Notes: generated by a model not told the origin, from the sequence alone. Shown: positions 17,025-28,970, counted from the first letter of the stretch. The stretch: 64,000 nucleotides of DNA from Erwinia sp. HDF1-3R (GCF_039621855.1 NZ_CP155071.1:3782001-3846000), one strand, 5' to 3'. A program made the numbers and translations.

Positions 17025-19652
17025 TTACAGTTTTGTTGCAATCCATGACTCGACGCCAGCCAGCGCGGCTGGTAGCGCCTGAGCATCCGTCCCGCCCGCC
17101 TGGGCCATGTCCGGACGCCCGCCGCCCTTTCCGCCGACCTGTTGGGCCAGTTCACCCACCAGTTCGCCCGCTTTAACGCGGTCAGTAAGATCTTTGGTCA
17201 CCCCAGCGATTAGAGACACCTTACCATCAGCGACCGTTGCCAGCACGATGACGGCAGACTTCAGCTGGTTTTTCAGGTCATCGACCATCGTACGCAACAT
17301 TTTCGGGTCAACGTTTTTCAACTCGCTGACCAGCAGCCGGGTGCCTTTTACTTCAATCGCCTGACTGCTCAGTGAAGCGCTTTCCTGTGCTGCCTGCTGA
17401 TCCTTCAGCTGCTGAAGCTCTCTTTCCAGTCCACGCACGTTTTCGATCATGGCGCGAACTTTCTCATTCAGGTTACTGCTGTTCGCTTTAATCAGCTGTG
17501 CAATATCCTGTAGCTGCTCACTTTGCGCATACATCTGCGTCAGGGCGCGCTCACCCGTCACGGCTTCGATGCGGCGTACGCCCGCTGCCGTTCCGGATTC
17601 CGCAAGGATACGGAACAGACCAATGTCGCCCGTACGGCTGGCATGCGTACCACCACAGAGCTCAGTAGAGAAATCACCCATTGTCAGCACGCGCACGTGA
17701 TCATCATATTTTTCGCCGAACAGCGCCATCGCACCGTGCGCCTTCGCGGCTTCCAGCTCCATGATGTTGGTTTCAACCGCCAGATTACGACGGATTTGCG
17801 CATTGACGATCTCTTCGACCTGACGGATCTCCTGCGGCTTCATGGCTTCGGTATGAGAGAAGTCGAAGCGCAGGTACTTATCGTTCACCAGCGAGCCTTT
17901 CTGCGCAACGTGGTGGCCTAATACCTGGCGCAGCGCGGCATGCAGCAAGTGCGTCGCAGAGTGGTTCAGACGGATGCGGGCGCGCCGCGCCGGGTTGACG
18001 TCTGCTTCCAGCCGTTCGCCGATGCGCAGATGGCCGGATTCAAGCCTGCCGATATGACCAATCGCCTGGCCGTACTTCTGCGTATCCGTCACGGTAAAGC
18101 GGGCCGCACTGCTCTTCAGTTCGCCCGTGTCGCCAACCTGACCGCCCGATTCGCCATAAAAAGGCGTCTCATCCAGGACAATCACCCCTTCCTGACCGGC
18201 TGAAATCTCGCTGGCGGGCTTGCCGTCCACGAAGATAGCGGTGATGGTCGCGTTCAGTTCAAGCTGGTCGTAGCCCTTGAAAGAAGAAGCTTCATCAATG
18301 CGGATCACATTGTTGTAATCGGTGCCGAAACCGCTGGCATCACGGGCGCGCTGGCGCTGCTGCTCCATCGCCTGCTCAAAGCCGGCTTCATCAATTTTCA
18401 GGTTACGCTCACGGCACACATCCGCCGTGAGGTCCACCGGGAAGCCAAAAGTGTCATACAGGCGGAAAACGGTCTCACCATCAAGCGTATCGCCAGTAAG
18501 CTTATCCAGCTCCTCATCCAGCAGCGCCAGACCACGCTCAAGGGTTTTCGCAAACTGCTCTTCTTCAGTACGCAGAATCTGCTCAACATGCGCCTGCTGC
18601 CCGGCCAGATCGTGAGCCGCCGGGCCCATCACCTCAATCAGCGGTGCCACCAGCTTCCAGAAGAAACTGCCCTGTGCGCCCAGCATATTGCCGTGACGGA
18701 TGGCACGACGAATGATGCGGCGAAGAACGTAGCCACGGTTCTCGTTTGACGGGACGACGCCATCGGTTACCAGGAAGGCGCAGGAGCGAATATGGTCGGC
18801 AATCACGCGCAGTGATTTATTGCTAAGATCGGTAGCCCCGGTTACGTCAGCGACAGCCTTGATCAGCTTCTGGAACAGGTCGATCTCGTAGTTAGAGTTG
18901 ACGTGCTGCAGTACGGCGGTAATACGTTCCAGCCCCATGCCGGTATCGACAGAGGGTTTCGGCAGCGGCAGCATGGTTCCGTCCGACTGACGGTTAAACT
19001 GCATAAAGACGATGTTCCAGATCTCAATATAGCGATCGCCATCCTCTTCCGGGCTGCCCGGAGGGCCACCCCAAATATGGTCGCCGTGATCAAAGAAAAT
19101 TTCGGTGCAGGGGCCGCATGGGCCAGTATCGCCCATCTGCCAGAAGTTGTCCGACGCGTAGGCGCTGCCTTTGTTGTCGCCAATGCGGATAATTCGCTCA
19201 CGCGGTACGCCCACATCGTTGGCCCAGATATCAAAAGCCTCGTCATCGGTTTCGTAAATGGTCACCCAGAGCTTTTCTTTTGGCAGATTGAACCACTCCG
19301 CGCCGGTCAACAACTCCCAGGCATAGCTAATAGCATCATGCTTGAAGTAGTCGCCGAAGCTGAAGTTGCCCAACATTTCGAAGAAGGTGTGGTGGCGCGC
19401 GGTATAACCGACGTTTTCCAGATCGTTATGCTTGCCGCCAGCGCGAACGCAGCGCTGCGAGGTGGTGGCGCGCGAATAGCTGCGTTTGTCCCCACCGAGG
19501 AAAACATCTTTGAACTGGTTCATACCGGCATTGGTAAACAGTAATGTCGGGTCATTGTTCGGGACGAGGGAGCTACTGGCTACAACCTGGTGTCCCTTGC
19601 CATGAAAGAAATCGAGAAACGCCTGGCGAATCTCTGCAGTGCTCTTGCTCAT
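17025..19652 (-). CDS. alaS: Alanyl-tRNA synthetase
   Basis: This class II synthetase of 875 aa (E. coli 876) charges tRNA-Ala. The catalytic N-terminal part carries [17 protein letters not shown] and [18 protein letters not shown]. The editing domain has the zinc ligands [14 protein letters not shown] and [15 protein letters not shown]. The C-Ala domain ends [17 protein letters not shown]. It is downstream of recX and upstream of csrA. Confidence 0.99.
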   Translation of the reverse strand: MSKSTAEIRQAFLDFFHGKGHQVVASSSLVPNNDPTLLFTNAGMNQFKDVFLGGDKRSYSRATTSQRCVRAGGKHNDLENVGYTARHHTFFEMLGNFSFGDYFKHDAISYAWELLTGAEWFNLPKEKLWVTIYETDDEAFDIWANDVGVPRERIIRIGDNKGSAYASDNFWQMGDTGPCGPCTEIFFDHGDHIWGGPPGSPEEDGDRYIEIWNIVFMQFNRQSDGTMLPLPKPSVDTGMGLERITAVLQHVNSNYEIDLFQKLIKAVADVTGATDLSNKSLRVIADHIRSCAFLVTDGVVPSNENRGYVLRRIIRRAIRHGNMLGAQGSFFWKLVAPLIEVMGPAAHDLAGQQAHVEQILRTEEEQFAKTLERGLALLDEELDKLTGDTLDGETVFRLYDTFGFPVDLTADVCRERNLKIDEAGFEQAMEQQRQRARDASGFGTDYNNVIRIDEASSFKGYDQLELNATITAIFVDGKPASEISAGQEGVIVLDETPFYGESGGQVGDTGELKSSAARFTVTDTQKYGQAIGHIGRLESGHLRIGERLEADVNPARRARIRLNHSATHLLHAALRQVLGHHVAQKGSLVNDKYLRFDFSHTEAMKPQEIRQVEEIVNAQIRRNLAVETNIMELEAAKAHGAMALFGEKYDDHVRVLTMGDFSTELCGGTHASRTGDIGLFRILAESGTAAGVRRIEAVTGERALTQMYAQSEQLQDIAQLIKANSSNLNEKVRAMIENVRGLERELQQLKDQQAAQESASLSSQAIEVKGTRLLVSELKNVDPKMLRTMVDDLKNQLKSAVIVLATVADGKVSLIAGVTKDLTDRVKAGELVGELAQQVGGKGGGRPDMAQAGGTDAQALPAALAGVESWIATKL

Positions 19653-19791
19653 AATTGTCCTGAAATCACGCTAACAAACGTTTCGTGGATTTTACTCTGC
19701 CGACAGGAAAGTCCTGATACCGACAATGCACGATCATAAAGTGGTGAATAAGATAAAATTTCTGCGCTGGGAAGTAAAATCCCATTGACGG

Positions 19792-20310
19792 TCATTGGTC
19801 ATAATTTGAGAAAATCGCGCGAATATCGTCAGAAAGGAAGCCTTTTGTCATCAGATAGCGCTGGACCTTCGCTTTTTCCTTCCATTCCGTTGGCAGCGGC
19901 AGGCCAAACTTGCGCTCGGCTGCGGCATAGGCCTGGCCTGTCCAGTCAATATCCGCCTCTGCCAGCGCCTGGTCCGTCAGTGATTTTTCAACGCCCTTCT
20001 GCCCCAGTTCCATGCGGATACGTTGCGGGCCGTAGCCTTTACGACTGCGGCTGGCAACAAAGCGTTCGGCGAAGTGAGCATCGTCCAGGTAGCGGTTTTC
20101 AAAACACCAGGCGACCACCTTATCTGTCATCTCCGGCGAGAGGGTTTCGGGCTCCTGTGACTTTGTTTTAGCGAACAGGGCGGCACGCTCCGCTGAAAGC
20201 GTGAGCTTACGGCGAAACTCGGCCTCGCTGTGGTCACGCATTGCCAGAATGCGCATCGCCCGATCTAACAGGCGTGAAAACTGGGTACGTTCGCTGGCGT
20301 CAGACATCAT
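19792..20310 (-). CDS. recX: Recombination regulator RecX
   Basis: RecX modulates RecA filament growth and is usually co-regulated with recA. The chosen start (MMSDASERTQFSRLL) gives 172 aa, near the E. coli 166; the next ATG at 20307 is equally possible, and the frame is open to 20370. Three-helix repeats are recognisable: AMRILAMRDHSEAEFRRKL, FVASRSRKGYGPQRIRMELG and MTKGFLSDDIRAIFSN. The protein is more divergent than its neighbours. Confidence 0.94.
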   Translation of the reverse strand: MMSDASERTQFSRLLDRAMRILAMRDHSEAEFRRKLTLSAERAALFAKTKSQEPETLSPEMTDKVVAWCFENRYLDDAHFAERFVASRSRKGYGPQRIRMELGQKGVEKSLTDQALAEADIDWTGQAYAAAERKFGLPLPTEWKEKAKVQRYLMTKGFLSDDIRAIFSNYDQ

Positions 20311-20439
20311 TCTCCATAAAAAAGTCAGTTTTAGAGTGGGTTCAGGTAAAGGGTAGCGAGGAACGGTCAAAGAGACAAAGGCGTAAAAGAATATTTGCGA
20401 ATGCGGAAAAGCGAGGTGCAGGCTGGCGCGACGGATATA

Positions 20440-20475
20440 AAAAAAGAGCGGCTTTAATACCGCTCTTTTTTTTTG
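20440..20475 (-). terminator. recA terminator
   Basis: AAAAAGAGCGG and CCGCTCTTTTT form a strong stem with flanking A and T tracts, so it can act on both strands. It lies between recA and recX, where partial readthrough would give recX expression. Confidence 0.9.
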
Positions 20476-20539
20476 CTTGCTAACCCAACACCTGAGTGAA
20501 AACAGTCACGCGTTTCACTCAGGCAGGCTATCAGGCCAT

Positions 20540-21610
<1,071 letters not shown>

Positions 21611-21669
21611 TCACGCGGGGTAAAGCACACTTATGTGGCTTTGCATCATCTTCAATATGGAATCAATTA

Positions 21670-21689
21670 TACTGTATAGTCATACAGTA
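21670..21689 (-). promoter_or_regulatory. LexA (SOS) box of recA
   Basis: TACTGTATAGTCATACAGTA is nearly the consensus TACTGTATATATATACAGTA with the CTGT-N8-ACAG core intact. It lies 71 bp upstream of the recA ATG, overlapping where its promoter should be. Confidence 0.95.
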
Positions 21690-21695
21690 TCAAGT

Positions 21696-22190
21696 TTATT
21701 TTTCCAGAAACTGTTCACGTAGCCGGAGCAGCGCCCAGGCCGTGGCCTGACGGCGAACGGCCTCGCGGTCACCGGAAAAAACCTGCCGTTTCGCCTCGGT
21801 CTTTTTGCCCGCCGCCGCGAAACCGAACCATACGGTACCGACGGGTTTTTCCCCAGTGCCACCGTCCGGCCCGGCAATGCCGCTGACGGAAATAGCGTAC
21901 TGAGCATGGGCTTTATCACGCGCTCCCTCGGCCATCTCCCGTACAACCTCTTCACTCACGGCACCAAAGCGCGACAGTGAGGCTGCCGTCACCCCCACCA
22001 GCTCCTGCTTGGCGTCATTACTGTAGGTGACGAACCCCCGCTCAAACCACTGTGAACTGCCGGCAATATCGGTGAGGACCTTTGCTATCCAGCCGCCCGT
22101 GCAGGACTCAGCCGTGGTGAGCGTCGCCCGCTGGCTAAGCAGCCGCTGACCAATGTCCGCGCTCAACTGGTGTAATTCATTATCGTTCAT
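21696..22190 (-). CDS. pncC: Nicotinamide-nucleotide amidase PncC (CinA C-terminal family)
   Basis: PncC deamidates nicotinamide mononucleotide to nicotinate mononucleotide in NAD salvage. The 164-residue protein has TTAESCTGGWIAK with the catalytic Ser region and SVSGIAGPDGGTGEKPVGTV. The start MNDNELHQ follows GGGAG; the frame is open to 22235 without support. It is upstream of recA, as in E. coli. Confidence 0.96.
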   Translation of the reverse strand: MNDNELHQLSADIGQRLLSQRATLTTAESCTGGWIAKVLTDIAGSSQWFERGFVTYSNDAKQELVGVTAASLSRFGAVSEEVVREMAEGARDKAHAQYAISVSGIAGPDGGTGEKPVGTVWFGFAAAGKKTEAKRQVFSGDREAVRRQATAWALLRLREQFLEK

Positions 22191-22329
22191 TTTTACTCCC
22201 TGTGCGTTCACCCGTGAAGAGAGACACATTATCACTTTTTACCGCCCCGGCGCGCAGCCCATTCCCGGGTTGCGAGACGCTTTCCATTGCTGGCGCCGTG
22301 GCATGCTCAACAATCAGTAAAGCATCCCC

Positions 22330-23103
22330 CTACCCTTTCTGCGCCACCATAAACAGGCGTGGGAAAGGCATCAGGATATTTCCCCCTTCGCGTATCCCGT
22401 AGGCCCCTTCCAGCTCACGGTGATACTGCGTGAGAAAGACGCGACGATCGTCTTCCGTCAGAGGCGCGAGGAAGGGCCGCAGGCCGGTGGCCTGAAGCCA
22501 GTCGATTATCGCCGCGTGCGAAGGCATGATGTGATAATAGGTCGTATGCCAGATATCCACATGACATCCGGCGGCGCTAAGCAGATCGTAACAGGCGTCG
22601 ACAGGCAGTATTCGCTTGCGTCGGGCGGCTTCATCGCCAATTTTTCCCCGCCAGTCGGGCGACTCCGCCACTTTGCGCATCAGGCTGTGTGTCGGCTGGT
22701 CGAGATTATCCGGCATCTGTACCGCCAGCACGCCGCGCTCTGCCAGCTGTGAAATCAGATGCGGCAGCAGCCGTTGATGGTCGCTCAGCCACTGTAAGGA
22801 TGCATTCGCATAGATCACATCCTGAAGCGGACTGGCCCGCCAGTGCTGAATATCGGCCTGAATAAACTGACACTCCGGCAGTCGCTGACGGGCCTGCTCG
22901 AGCATGGCCTGCGAACTGTCCAGCCCGGTGATATTGGCAGTGGGCCAGGCACGATAAAGCAGTTCGGTACTGTTGCCGGGACCACAGCCAAGATCGGTCA
23001 CCTGCTGCACGTTATTGTGGACGATGCGGGCAAGCAACTCCTTCGCCGGGCGGGTACGTTCAGCTTCAAATTGACGATAGAGATCGGGATTCCAGTCGTT
23101 CAT
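22330..23103 (-). CDS. tam: Trans-aconitate 2-methyltransferase
   Basis: This SAM-dependent methyltransferase of 257 aa resembles E. coli Tam (252 aa), which methylates the spontaneous aconitate isomer. The SAM motif [15 protein letters not shown] is at residues about 35-49. [29 protein letters not shown] and [17 protein letters not shown] are Tam-specific. The start MNDWNPDLY follows GAGG; the frame is open to 23229. In E. coli tam is elsewhere, so its place between pncC and mltB is a local rearrangement. Confidence 0.92.
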   Translation of the reverse strand: MNDWNPDLYRQFEAERTRPAKELLARIVHNNVQQVTDLGCGPGNSTELLYRAWPTANITGLDSSQAMLEQARQRLPECQFIQADIQHWRASPLQDVIYANASLQWLSDHQRLLPHLISQLAERGVLAVQMPDNLDQPTHSLMRKVAESPDWRGKIGDEAARRKRILPVDACYDLLSAAGCHVDIWHTTYYHIMPSHAAIIDWLQATGLRPFLAPLTEDDRRVFLTQYHRELEGAYGIREGGNILMPFPRLFMVAQKG

Positions 23104-23383
23104 ATCAACCTCATCAACGGTATTTCGATCTGATAACTTTAGAATGCCTGCGGACAACGGCAAAGTATTCATCTGCCCTGGGCTGGCGTTTTGGGAGAAA
23201 TCTCTGCCCAGCGTCCCGTCGGCACACAAGTGGATCTGTTTTACCTGACGCCGCTTGTTTCCTGCCGATCATTTGGACATTATCGAGTACTTGTAACAAT
23301 TAGCCGTCGGTAAAAGAGCGGCTGTTTTCTGATTATTTCCGTCCGCAAGCGGCGGGCAATGGGTATTAAACACAGGGGTAGTA

Positions 23384-24574
23384 ATGAACGCGTCCGCAGC
23401 AGAGGATATTGACCAGCAAATTGCCGCCGTGGTCAAAGAGTTAGAGCCACATCTGGTGACCCTCCGCCGGGACATCCACGCTCATCCTGAGCTGGGTTTT
23501 GATACCCATCGCACCGCCGGGGTGGTCATTAAGGAGCTGGAAAGGCTGGGCTATAAGCCCGTGCGCGGTATCGGTAAAACGGGCGTGGTGCTCGATATCA
23601 GGGGTGAAAAAGCCGGTCCCAACCTGCTGTTGCGCGCCGATATGGACGCGCTGCCGATAGAAGAGAAAACCGGCCTGCCCTTCGCCAGCGTCTGGCCTGG
23701 AAAAATGCATGCCTGCGGCCACGATTTGCATACCACCACCCTGCTGGGCGTCGCCGCAGCGGTAAAAGCGCTGCAACCTGAGCTGAAAGGTTCCCTGCGG
23801 CTGATCTTCCAGCCTGCCGAAGAGACGACCGAAAGCGGTGCAGCGGCGATGATTGCCGATGGCGCGGCGGAAGGTCAGGATCTGGCCATTACCTTTCATA
23901 ACCGACCCGAACTGGCGGCGGGAAATATCCTGCTCACGCGCGGAGCCAGTACCGCCTCCTGCGACGAATTTGACGTGCGCGTTATCGGGGTATCGGGCCA
24001 TGCGGCACGACCGCACGCCACCGTTGATCCGATTGTGGCGACGGCATGGCTGATCACCCAGCTACAGACCATTATTTCCCGCGAGATGGATCCCGCCCAC
24101 TCCGCCGTGCTGACCGTTGGTCATATTGAGGGCGGCGCCATCCATAATATTATCCCGGATGCCTGCCTGTTCAGAGGAACCGTACGGGCGCGCTCTGCCG
24201 CCTCGCGCGATCGCATTGAAGCGTCGTTCCGTCGTATCTGCGAAGGTGCCGCGATCTCCTTCAACGTGCAGGTGGAGATTGATTATCAGCGCGGCGTCCC
24301 GCCGTTGATTAACGACGATCGCCTGGTCGATCGGGCGATAGAGAGTCTTACCCGTCAGTTCAGCAGAAAACCTGAGGTGCAGCAGGGCAGCAGCTTTGGT
24401 GCCGAGGATTTCTCTTATTTCTCTGAGCTTATCCCTGCCTGCCAGATCCATTTTGGATCGGCGCAACCCGGTCGCCATGACCATCTGCACAATTCCGATT
24501 ACCAGCCGGACGAAAGCTGCATTAGCTTAGGGGCAATCGCTCTGACCCGCCTGGCGCTTGATATTCTTTCTTAA
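23384..24574 (+). CDS. M20-family N-acyl amino acid amidohydrolase (HipO-like)
   Basis: This 396-residue metallopeptidase-fold amidohydrolase resembles hippurate hydrolases and IAA-amino acid hydrolases. Metal-binding segments are visible: RADMDALPIEEKTGLPF, KMHACGHDLHTTTLLG, QPAEETTESGAAAMI and FHNRPE. It probably releases an amino acid from an N-acyl conjugate. It is directly upstream (25 bp) of a polar amino acid ABC importer on the same strand, so the four transport genes and this enzyme look like one uptake-and-release unit. The substrate is unknown. Confidence 0.85.
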   Translation: MNASAAEDIDQQIAAVVKELEPHLVTLRRDIHAHPELGFDTHRTAGVVIKELERLGYKPVRGIGKTGVVLDIRGEKAGPNLLLRADMDALPIEEKTGLPFASVWPGKMHACGHDLHTTTLLGVAAAVKALQPELKGSLRLIFQPAEETTESGAAAMIADGAAEGQDLAITFHNRPELAAGNILLTRGASTASCDEFDVRVIGVSGHAARPHATVDPIVATAWLITQLQTIISREMDPAHSAVLTVGHIEGGAIHNIIPDACLFRGTVRARSAASRDRIEASFRRICEGAAISFNVQVEIDYQRGVPPLINDDRLVDRAIESLTRQFSRKPEVQQGSSFGAEDFSYFSELIPACQIHFGSAQPGRHDHLHNSDYQPDESCISLGAIALTRLALDILS

Positions 24575-24599
24575 TTATTATTTTTAACCGGGGTAGTCA

Positions 24600-25451
24600 A
24601 TGAATCCGACACGTAAACGTTTCCTGAGCGGTGCTATCGCCGCACTTGGCCTGCTGATCCTGCCGCCGTTACAGGCGAAAGATCCTTCCTCAATAACCTT
24701 CGCCACCGAAGGCGGCTTCCCGCCCTATAACCAGACCACCCCCAGCGGTGAGATCGTCGGCTTTGAGCCGGATATGATCAAAGAGATCGCTAAGCGCGCG
24801 GGCTTCGACTACAAAATTGTGCCGCAGAACTGGAGTGGCATGATTGCCGGCCTGCTGGACAAGAAGTACGACGCGATTTTTGATGCCATCTCCATCACCC
24901 CGAAGCGTCAGGAAACCATCAACTTTACCCATCCCTACATCAACGGTGGTTCCGGGTTTGTCACCACCAAAGATGGCAGCGTCACCAGCCTGCCGGGCAG
25001 CGGCGTTAAAGTGTCCCTCAGTGATGCCGCCGCTACGCAGCCCGCTATCGACAGCCTCGCCAAAGTGCTGAAAGGCAAGACCGTCGGCGTTCAGGTTGCC
25101 ACTATCCAGGCCGACTTTCTGAAGAAATACTTTGGCGATATCGCCACCATCCGTACCTATCCTAACGGCAAGGATACCTTCTTCGACCTGGATGCGGGTC
25201 GCGTAGATATGGTGATGGCCGCGGTGCCAAACCTTACCGCCTATGTGAAACGCAGCGGCGGTAACGGGCTCTTAACCGGCTATACCTTCCAGAACGGCAT
25301 ATTGGGTGAAGGATCCGCAATTGGCCTGCGCAAAGAGGATACCGCGCTCCAGGCGAAGATGAACGCAGCCATTGATTCAATGGTAAAAGACGGCACGATG
25401 AAGGCGCTGATTATCAAGTGGTTTGGTATCGACCTGGCGCCAAAAGCCTGA
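24600..25451 (+). CDS. Polar amino acid ABC transporter, periplasmic binding protein
   Basis: The 283-residue SBP_bac_3-type protein has a signal peptide (KRFLSGAIAALGLLILPPLQA) and the family segments FEPDMIKEIAKRAGFDYKIV, DAIFDAISITPKRQETINF and GRVDMVMAAVPNL. Such proteins bind amino acids or opine-like derivatives in the periplasm. The last codons and stop are duplicated imperfectly just downstream (25458-25495). Confidence 0.88.
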   Translation: MNPTRKRFLSGAIAALGLLILPPLQAKDPSSITFATEGGFPPYNQTTPSGEIVGFEPDMIKEIAKRAGFDYKIVPQNWSGMIAGLLDKKYDAIFDAISITPKRQETINFTHPYINGGSGFVTTKDGSVTSLPGSGVKVSLSDAAATQPAIDSLAKVLKGKTVGVQVATIQADFLKKYFGDIATIRTYPNGKDTFFDLDAGRVDMVMAAVPNLTAYVKRSGGNGLLTGYTFQNGILGEGSAIGLRKEDTALQAKMNAAIDSMVKDGTMKALIIKWFGIDLAPKA

Positions 25452-25495
25452 TCGGATGGGTTGGTATCGAGCTGGCACCACAATCCTGACCGGAG
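25420..25495 (+). repeat. 38-bp tandem duplication across the binding-protein stop codon
   Basis: The 3' end of the gene (25420-25457, beginning GGTTTGGTATCGACCTGG) is repeated at 25458-25495 (GGGTTGGTATCGAGCTGG) with about seven mismatches in 38. Unit 1 includes the stop codon. Confidence 0.8.
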
Positions 25496-25501
25496 TTTCT
25501 G

Positions 25502-26221
25502 ATGGGTATTGACTGGCAGCTTCTGGGTTTTGGCCCTGAAGGTTGGGGACCTGTGCTGCTGAAAGCCGCAGGCGTGACGGTGTCCGTTTCGCTCTGCGCC
25601 TTTCTGCTCGGCTCGGTGATTGGCAGCCTGGTCGCCTGGGCCAAAATTGCCGGCAACCGCTGGCTCCAGCGTCTGGCCGGGGGCTATACCGTGGTGCTAC
25701 GCGGTATACCTGATTTGATCGTTATCTATATCTTCTACTTTGGCGGCCGTCAGGCGCTGGCATTTTTCGGCCAGGCGCTGGGCATGCAGGGCCCTTTCGA
25801 TATCAGCGGCTTTATCGCCGGCGCGCTGGCTATTGGGCTGATTTCCGGGGCCGGGCAGGCAGAGGTTTTCCGCGGCGCGTATTACACCATCCCGAAAGGG
25901 ACGCTGGAAGCGGCGACGGTGGTCGGTATGGGTAAAGGATTAATGTTCCGCAGGATTATTGTCCCGCAGGCGTTAAGCAGCGCCATTCCGGGGTTAGGGA
26001 ACCAGTGGCAGTCGGCTATCAAGGAATCAGCACTGGTTTCGGTCACCGGCCTGGTAGAAACCATGAATCAGGTGCAGGTTGCCTCAGGTTCAACCCAGAT
26101 GCCCTTCTTCTTCTTAGCCGTTGGTGCCGTTATCTATCTGCTGATCACCACCGTTTCTGAGGCGGTCATTCGCCAGGCGGAAAAATGGTCACAGCGCGGT
26201 CAGAACTCTCACCCGCTTTAA
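25502..26221 (+). CDS. Polar amino acid ABC transporter permease 1
   Basis: The 239-residue HisQ/HisM-type inner membrane permease has about five hydrophobic segments and the EAA loop EAATVVGMGKGLMFRRIIVPQAL that contacts the ATPase. It starts ATGGGTATTGAC after GGAG and ends 8 bp before the second permease. Confidence 0.9.
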   Translation: MGIDWQLLGFGPEGWGPVLLKAAGVTVSVSLCAFLLGSVIGSLVAWAKIAGNRWLQRLAGGYTVVLRGIPDLIVIYIFYFGGRQALAFFGQALGMQGPFDISGFIAGALAIGLISGAGQAEVFRGAYYTIPKGTLEAATVVGMGKGLMFRRIIVPQALSSAIPGLGNQWQSAIKESALVSVTGLVETMNQVQVASGSTQMPFFFLAVGAVIYLLITTVSEAVIRQAEKWSQRGQNSHPL

Positions 26222-26229
26222 GGCGCGCT

Positions 26230-26916
26230 ATGGATTTTACTTTTATACAAGAGACCTTTGTAAAGCTGTTAGCCGGCCTGCCGCTCACGCTCAACCTGGC
26301 GGTGCTGTCGCTTTTGGGCGGCGGCGTGCTGGCGCTGCTTCTTAATCTGCTGCGAACCAGCCGTACAGGCAGCTACGTGGCCAAAAGCTACATCTTCCTG
26401 TTTCGCGGCACGCCGCTGCTGATCCAGATTTTTATGATCTATTACGGCCTGGGCAATATCAGCGCGATCCGCCACAGCGTCCTCTGGCCTTTTCTGCGCG
26501 ATCCCTGGTGGTGTGGCCTGCTGGCGCTGATCCTCAACGATGCGGCCTACACCGCTGAGATCCTGCGCGGCGGCATTCGTGCCGTCCCGTCGGGCGCAAT
26601 TGAGGCCGCTCGCGTTTGCGGCATGTCCTCCTTTACTATCCTCAGACGCATCACTCTGCCGATCGCCGTGCGTCAGGCCCTGCCCGCCTACAGCAACGAG
26701 GTCATCTCTATGGCGAAATCAACCTCGCTGGTCAGTACCATCAGCCTGATGGACGTGACCGGCATCGCCAATGCGGAAGTCTCTTCGACCTACCGCGCAC
26801 TGGAGGTTTTTATCAGCGCGGCGGTGATTTACCTGGCAATATCGTTAATCGTCACCAAAGCGATGACGCTTTTTGAGAAATTTCTTTCACCCGATAAGTT
26901 CGGAGTACGAGCATGA
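26230..26916 (+). CDS. Polar amino acid ABC transporter permease 2
   Basis: The 228-residue HisM-like permease has [20 protein letters not shown] as its EAA loop and a [19 protein letters not shown] end. [10 protein letters not shown] (26230) is preferred over the upstream GTG/ATG frame at 26185, which overlaps permease 1. Its stop overlaps the ATPase start by 4 bp. Confidence 0.9.
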   Translation: MDFTFIQETFVKLLAGLPLTLNLAVLSLLGGGVLALLLNLLRTSRTGSYVAKSYIFLFRGTPLLIQIFMIYYGLGNISAIRHSVLWPFLRDPWWCGLLALILNDAAYTAEILRGGIRAVPSGAIEAARVCGMSSFTILRRITLPIAVRQALPAYSNEVISMAKSTSLVSTISLMDVTGIANAEVSSTYRALEVFISAAVIYLAISLIVTKAMTLFEKFLSPDKFGVRA

Positions 26917-27689
26917 CGCGCCCCACCCTGACGCTGCGTAATATAAAGAAGAGTTTTGGCCAGCATGAGGTGCTGCATGATGTCAGCCTGACCGCCAATG
27001 ATGGCGATGTCATTTCACTGATCGGTGCCAGCGGATCGGGTAAAAGCACCCTGTTGCGCTGCATTCCCTTTCTTGAGGTTCCCCAGGGCGGGGAGATCCA
27101 GCTGGCAGACGAAAAAATCACCCTGACGGGAACGGGGGGTACGCTGACGCGCGCCCAGCAGGCAGCGGTGAAAAGGATTCGCCAGCAGCTGGGCTTTGTC
27201 TTTCAGAGTTTCAATCTCTGGCCGCACCGTACCGTGTTGCAGAACATTATCGAAGCGCCGTTGCATGTGCAAAAGCGCAGTCGCCGGGAGTGTATTGAAG
27301 AAGCGGAAGCGCTGCTGGAAAAAGTTGGCCTGTATGCCAAAAAGGATGCCTGGCCCGCCCATCTTTCCGGCGGTCAGCAGCAGCGTATCGCCATTGCCCG
27401 TGCGCTGGCCCAGCACCCTAAGGCCATCCTGTTTGATGAGCCCACCTCGGCGCTGGACCCTGAAAGGGTGGGAGACGTGCTGAAGGTGATTCGTAGCCTG
27501 GCCGATGAGGGACGCACCATGATTATCGTCACCCATGAGATGGGCTTTGCCAGAGAGGTGTCAAATAAGGCGATCTTTCTTCATCAGGGCGTCATCGAAG
27601 AGGAAGGACCGCCGGAACAGGTTTTCAGCGATCCGCTGTCGGATCGCTGTCGCGCCTTTGTCAGCAGCCATTTTCAGCGCAATTATTAA
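26913..27689 (+). CDS. Polar amino acid ABC transporter ATPase
   Basis: The 258-residue HisP/GlnQ-type ATPase has Walker [12 protein letters not shown], the signature [15 protein letters not shown], Walker [15 protein letters not shown] and the switch histidine [11 protein letters not shown]. It ends the importer operon and is convergent with mltB with only 3 bp between the stops. Confidence 0.93.
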   Translation: MTRPTLTLRNIKKSFGQHEVLHDVSLTANDGDVISLIGASGSGKSTLLRCIPFLEVPQGGEIQLADEKITLTGTGGTLTRAQQAAVKRIRQQLGFVFQSFNLWPHRTVLQNIIEAPLHVQKRSRRECIEEAEALLEKVGLYAKKDAWPAHLSGGQQQRIAIARALAQHPKAILFDEPTSALDPERVGDVLKVIRSLADEGRTMIIVTHEMGFAREVSNKAIFLHQGVIEEEGPPEQVFSDPLSDRCRAFVSSHFQRNY

Positions 27690-27692
27690 CCG

Positions 27693-28760
27693 TTAGCGGG
27701 CATCGCGCACCGCCAGCCCCAGCTGCCACACCGCCATGGCGTAGTGGTTGCTGTGGTTATAACGGGTAATGGCATAAAAGTTTGGCAGCCCATACCAGTA
27801 CTGATAGCTGCTACCCATATCAAACCGCAGCAGGCTGACCTGCTGATTGCCGTCCAGTTTGATCTGCGGCTGGAAGCCGCCAGCGGCAAGCGATGCCACC
27901 GAGTAGCGGGTTTTAAAGCCGGTTTCCCAGGTGGTGGAGGGACCTGTTGCCGGCACGGCTACCGTGCCGTTTTTCTGCCAGCCGTGCTCGCTAAAATAGT
28001 GCGCCACGCTGCCAATCGCATCGACCGGATCCCACAGGTTTATATGCCCGTCGCCATTAAAATCTACCGCGTAGCTTTTGAAGGATGAGGGCATAAACTG
28101 ACCGTAGCCCATTGCACCCGCGTAGGAGCCACGAAGATCCAGCGGATCGTCATTCTCTTCCCTCGCCATCAGCAGAAAGGTTTCCAGCTCGGCGCTGAAA
28201 AAGTCTGCACGGCGGGGATAGTTAAAGGCCAGCGTGGAGAGCGCATCAATAATTCGGGTTTTACCCATTACGCGGCCCCAGCGCGTTTCCACGCCGATAA
28301 TGCCAACGATGATCTCCGGCGGCACGCCATACACCTTATACGCACGCTGTAGCGCATCCTGATACTGATTCCAGAAGGCCACGCCGTTTTGCACATTTGA
28401 CGGTGTTATAAATTTGGCGCGATAGCGGATCCATGCGCCATTCGGACCGGTCGGTCCCTGAGAGATCGGGGCCTGACGATCCATCAGCCGCACCACCCAG
28501 TCGAGGTTTTTCGCCTGCGCCAGCACGTCATGCAGCTGCTGACGCTGAAAGCCATGCTCACGCACCATTTTATCCACAAAGCGTTCGGCGGCGGGGTTAT
28601 TGGCAAAATCGCCCCTCAGAGGATGATAGTCGTGGCTGGCGTCCAGCCGGAATCCCCCGCCGAAGGGATTGCCCTGCGGCTCGACGGCCTGTGGCTGTTT
28701 ATGGCTACTACAGGCGGAGAGTAAAACCAGTGCAGGCAGCAGTGAAAGCAGATAACGCAT
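27693..28760 (-). CDS. mltB: Membrane-bound lytic murein transglycosylase B
   Basis: MltB cleaves peptidoglycan glycan strands to 1,6-anhydro products at the outer membrane. The 355-residue lipoprotein has a signal peptide with the lipobox LLSAC (Cys17). Catalytic-domain segments are VYGVPPEIIVGIIGVETRWG with the catalytic Glu, SYAGAMGYGQFMPSSFKSYA and DFNGDGHINLWDPVDAIGSV. E. coli has pncC-mltB adjacent; here about 5.5 kb intervenes. Confidence 0.96.
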   Translation of the reverse strand: MRYLLSLLPALVLLSACSSHKQPQAVEPQGNPFGGGFRLDASHDYHPLRGDFANNPAAERFVDKMVREHGFQRQQLHDVLAQAKNLDWVVRLMDRQAPISQGPTGPNGAWIRYRAKFITPSNVQNGVAFWNQYQDALQRAYKVYGVPPEIIVGIIGVETRWGRVMGKTRIIDALSTLAFNYPRRADFFSAELETFLLMAREENDDPLDLRGSYAGAMGYGQFMPSSFKSYAVDFNGDGHINLWDPVDAIGSVAHYFSEHGWQKNGTVAVPATGPSTTWETGFKTRYSVASLAAGGFQPQIKLDGNQQVSLLRFDMGSSYQYWYGLPNFYAITRYNHSNHYAMAVWQLGLAVRDAR

Positions 28761-28947
28761 GAAATATCCCTGTCCAGAGTCGATGCGAAAAAGAGTTGTG
28801 AACAGGTTAGTTCATTGGCCCTAATGATGAAATGGGACGCGAAAATAATAGTGAGGTTATTTATCCCCCGCTGTTGCACGTTAACCCTGTTTCCAGGGCG
28901 AGTGCTGATGCTACGTGATAACCCACATTTCCCTGGCAGTAGAATAG

Positions 28948-28970
28948 CAGGCTGCCCTGGGGGCAGCCTG
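28948..28970 (-). terminator. Hairpin downstream of the nar operon
   Basis: CAGGCTGCCC and GGGCAGCCTG form a perfect 10-bp stem with a 3-nt loop, about 75 bp past the narI stop. There is no clear T tract, so it is only a candidate terminator. Confidence 0.5.
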
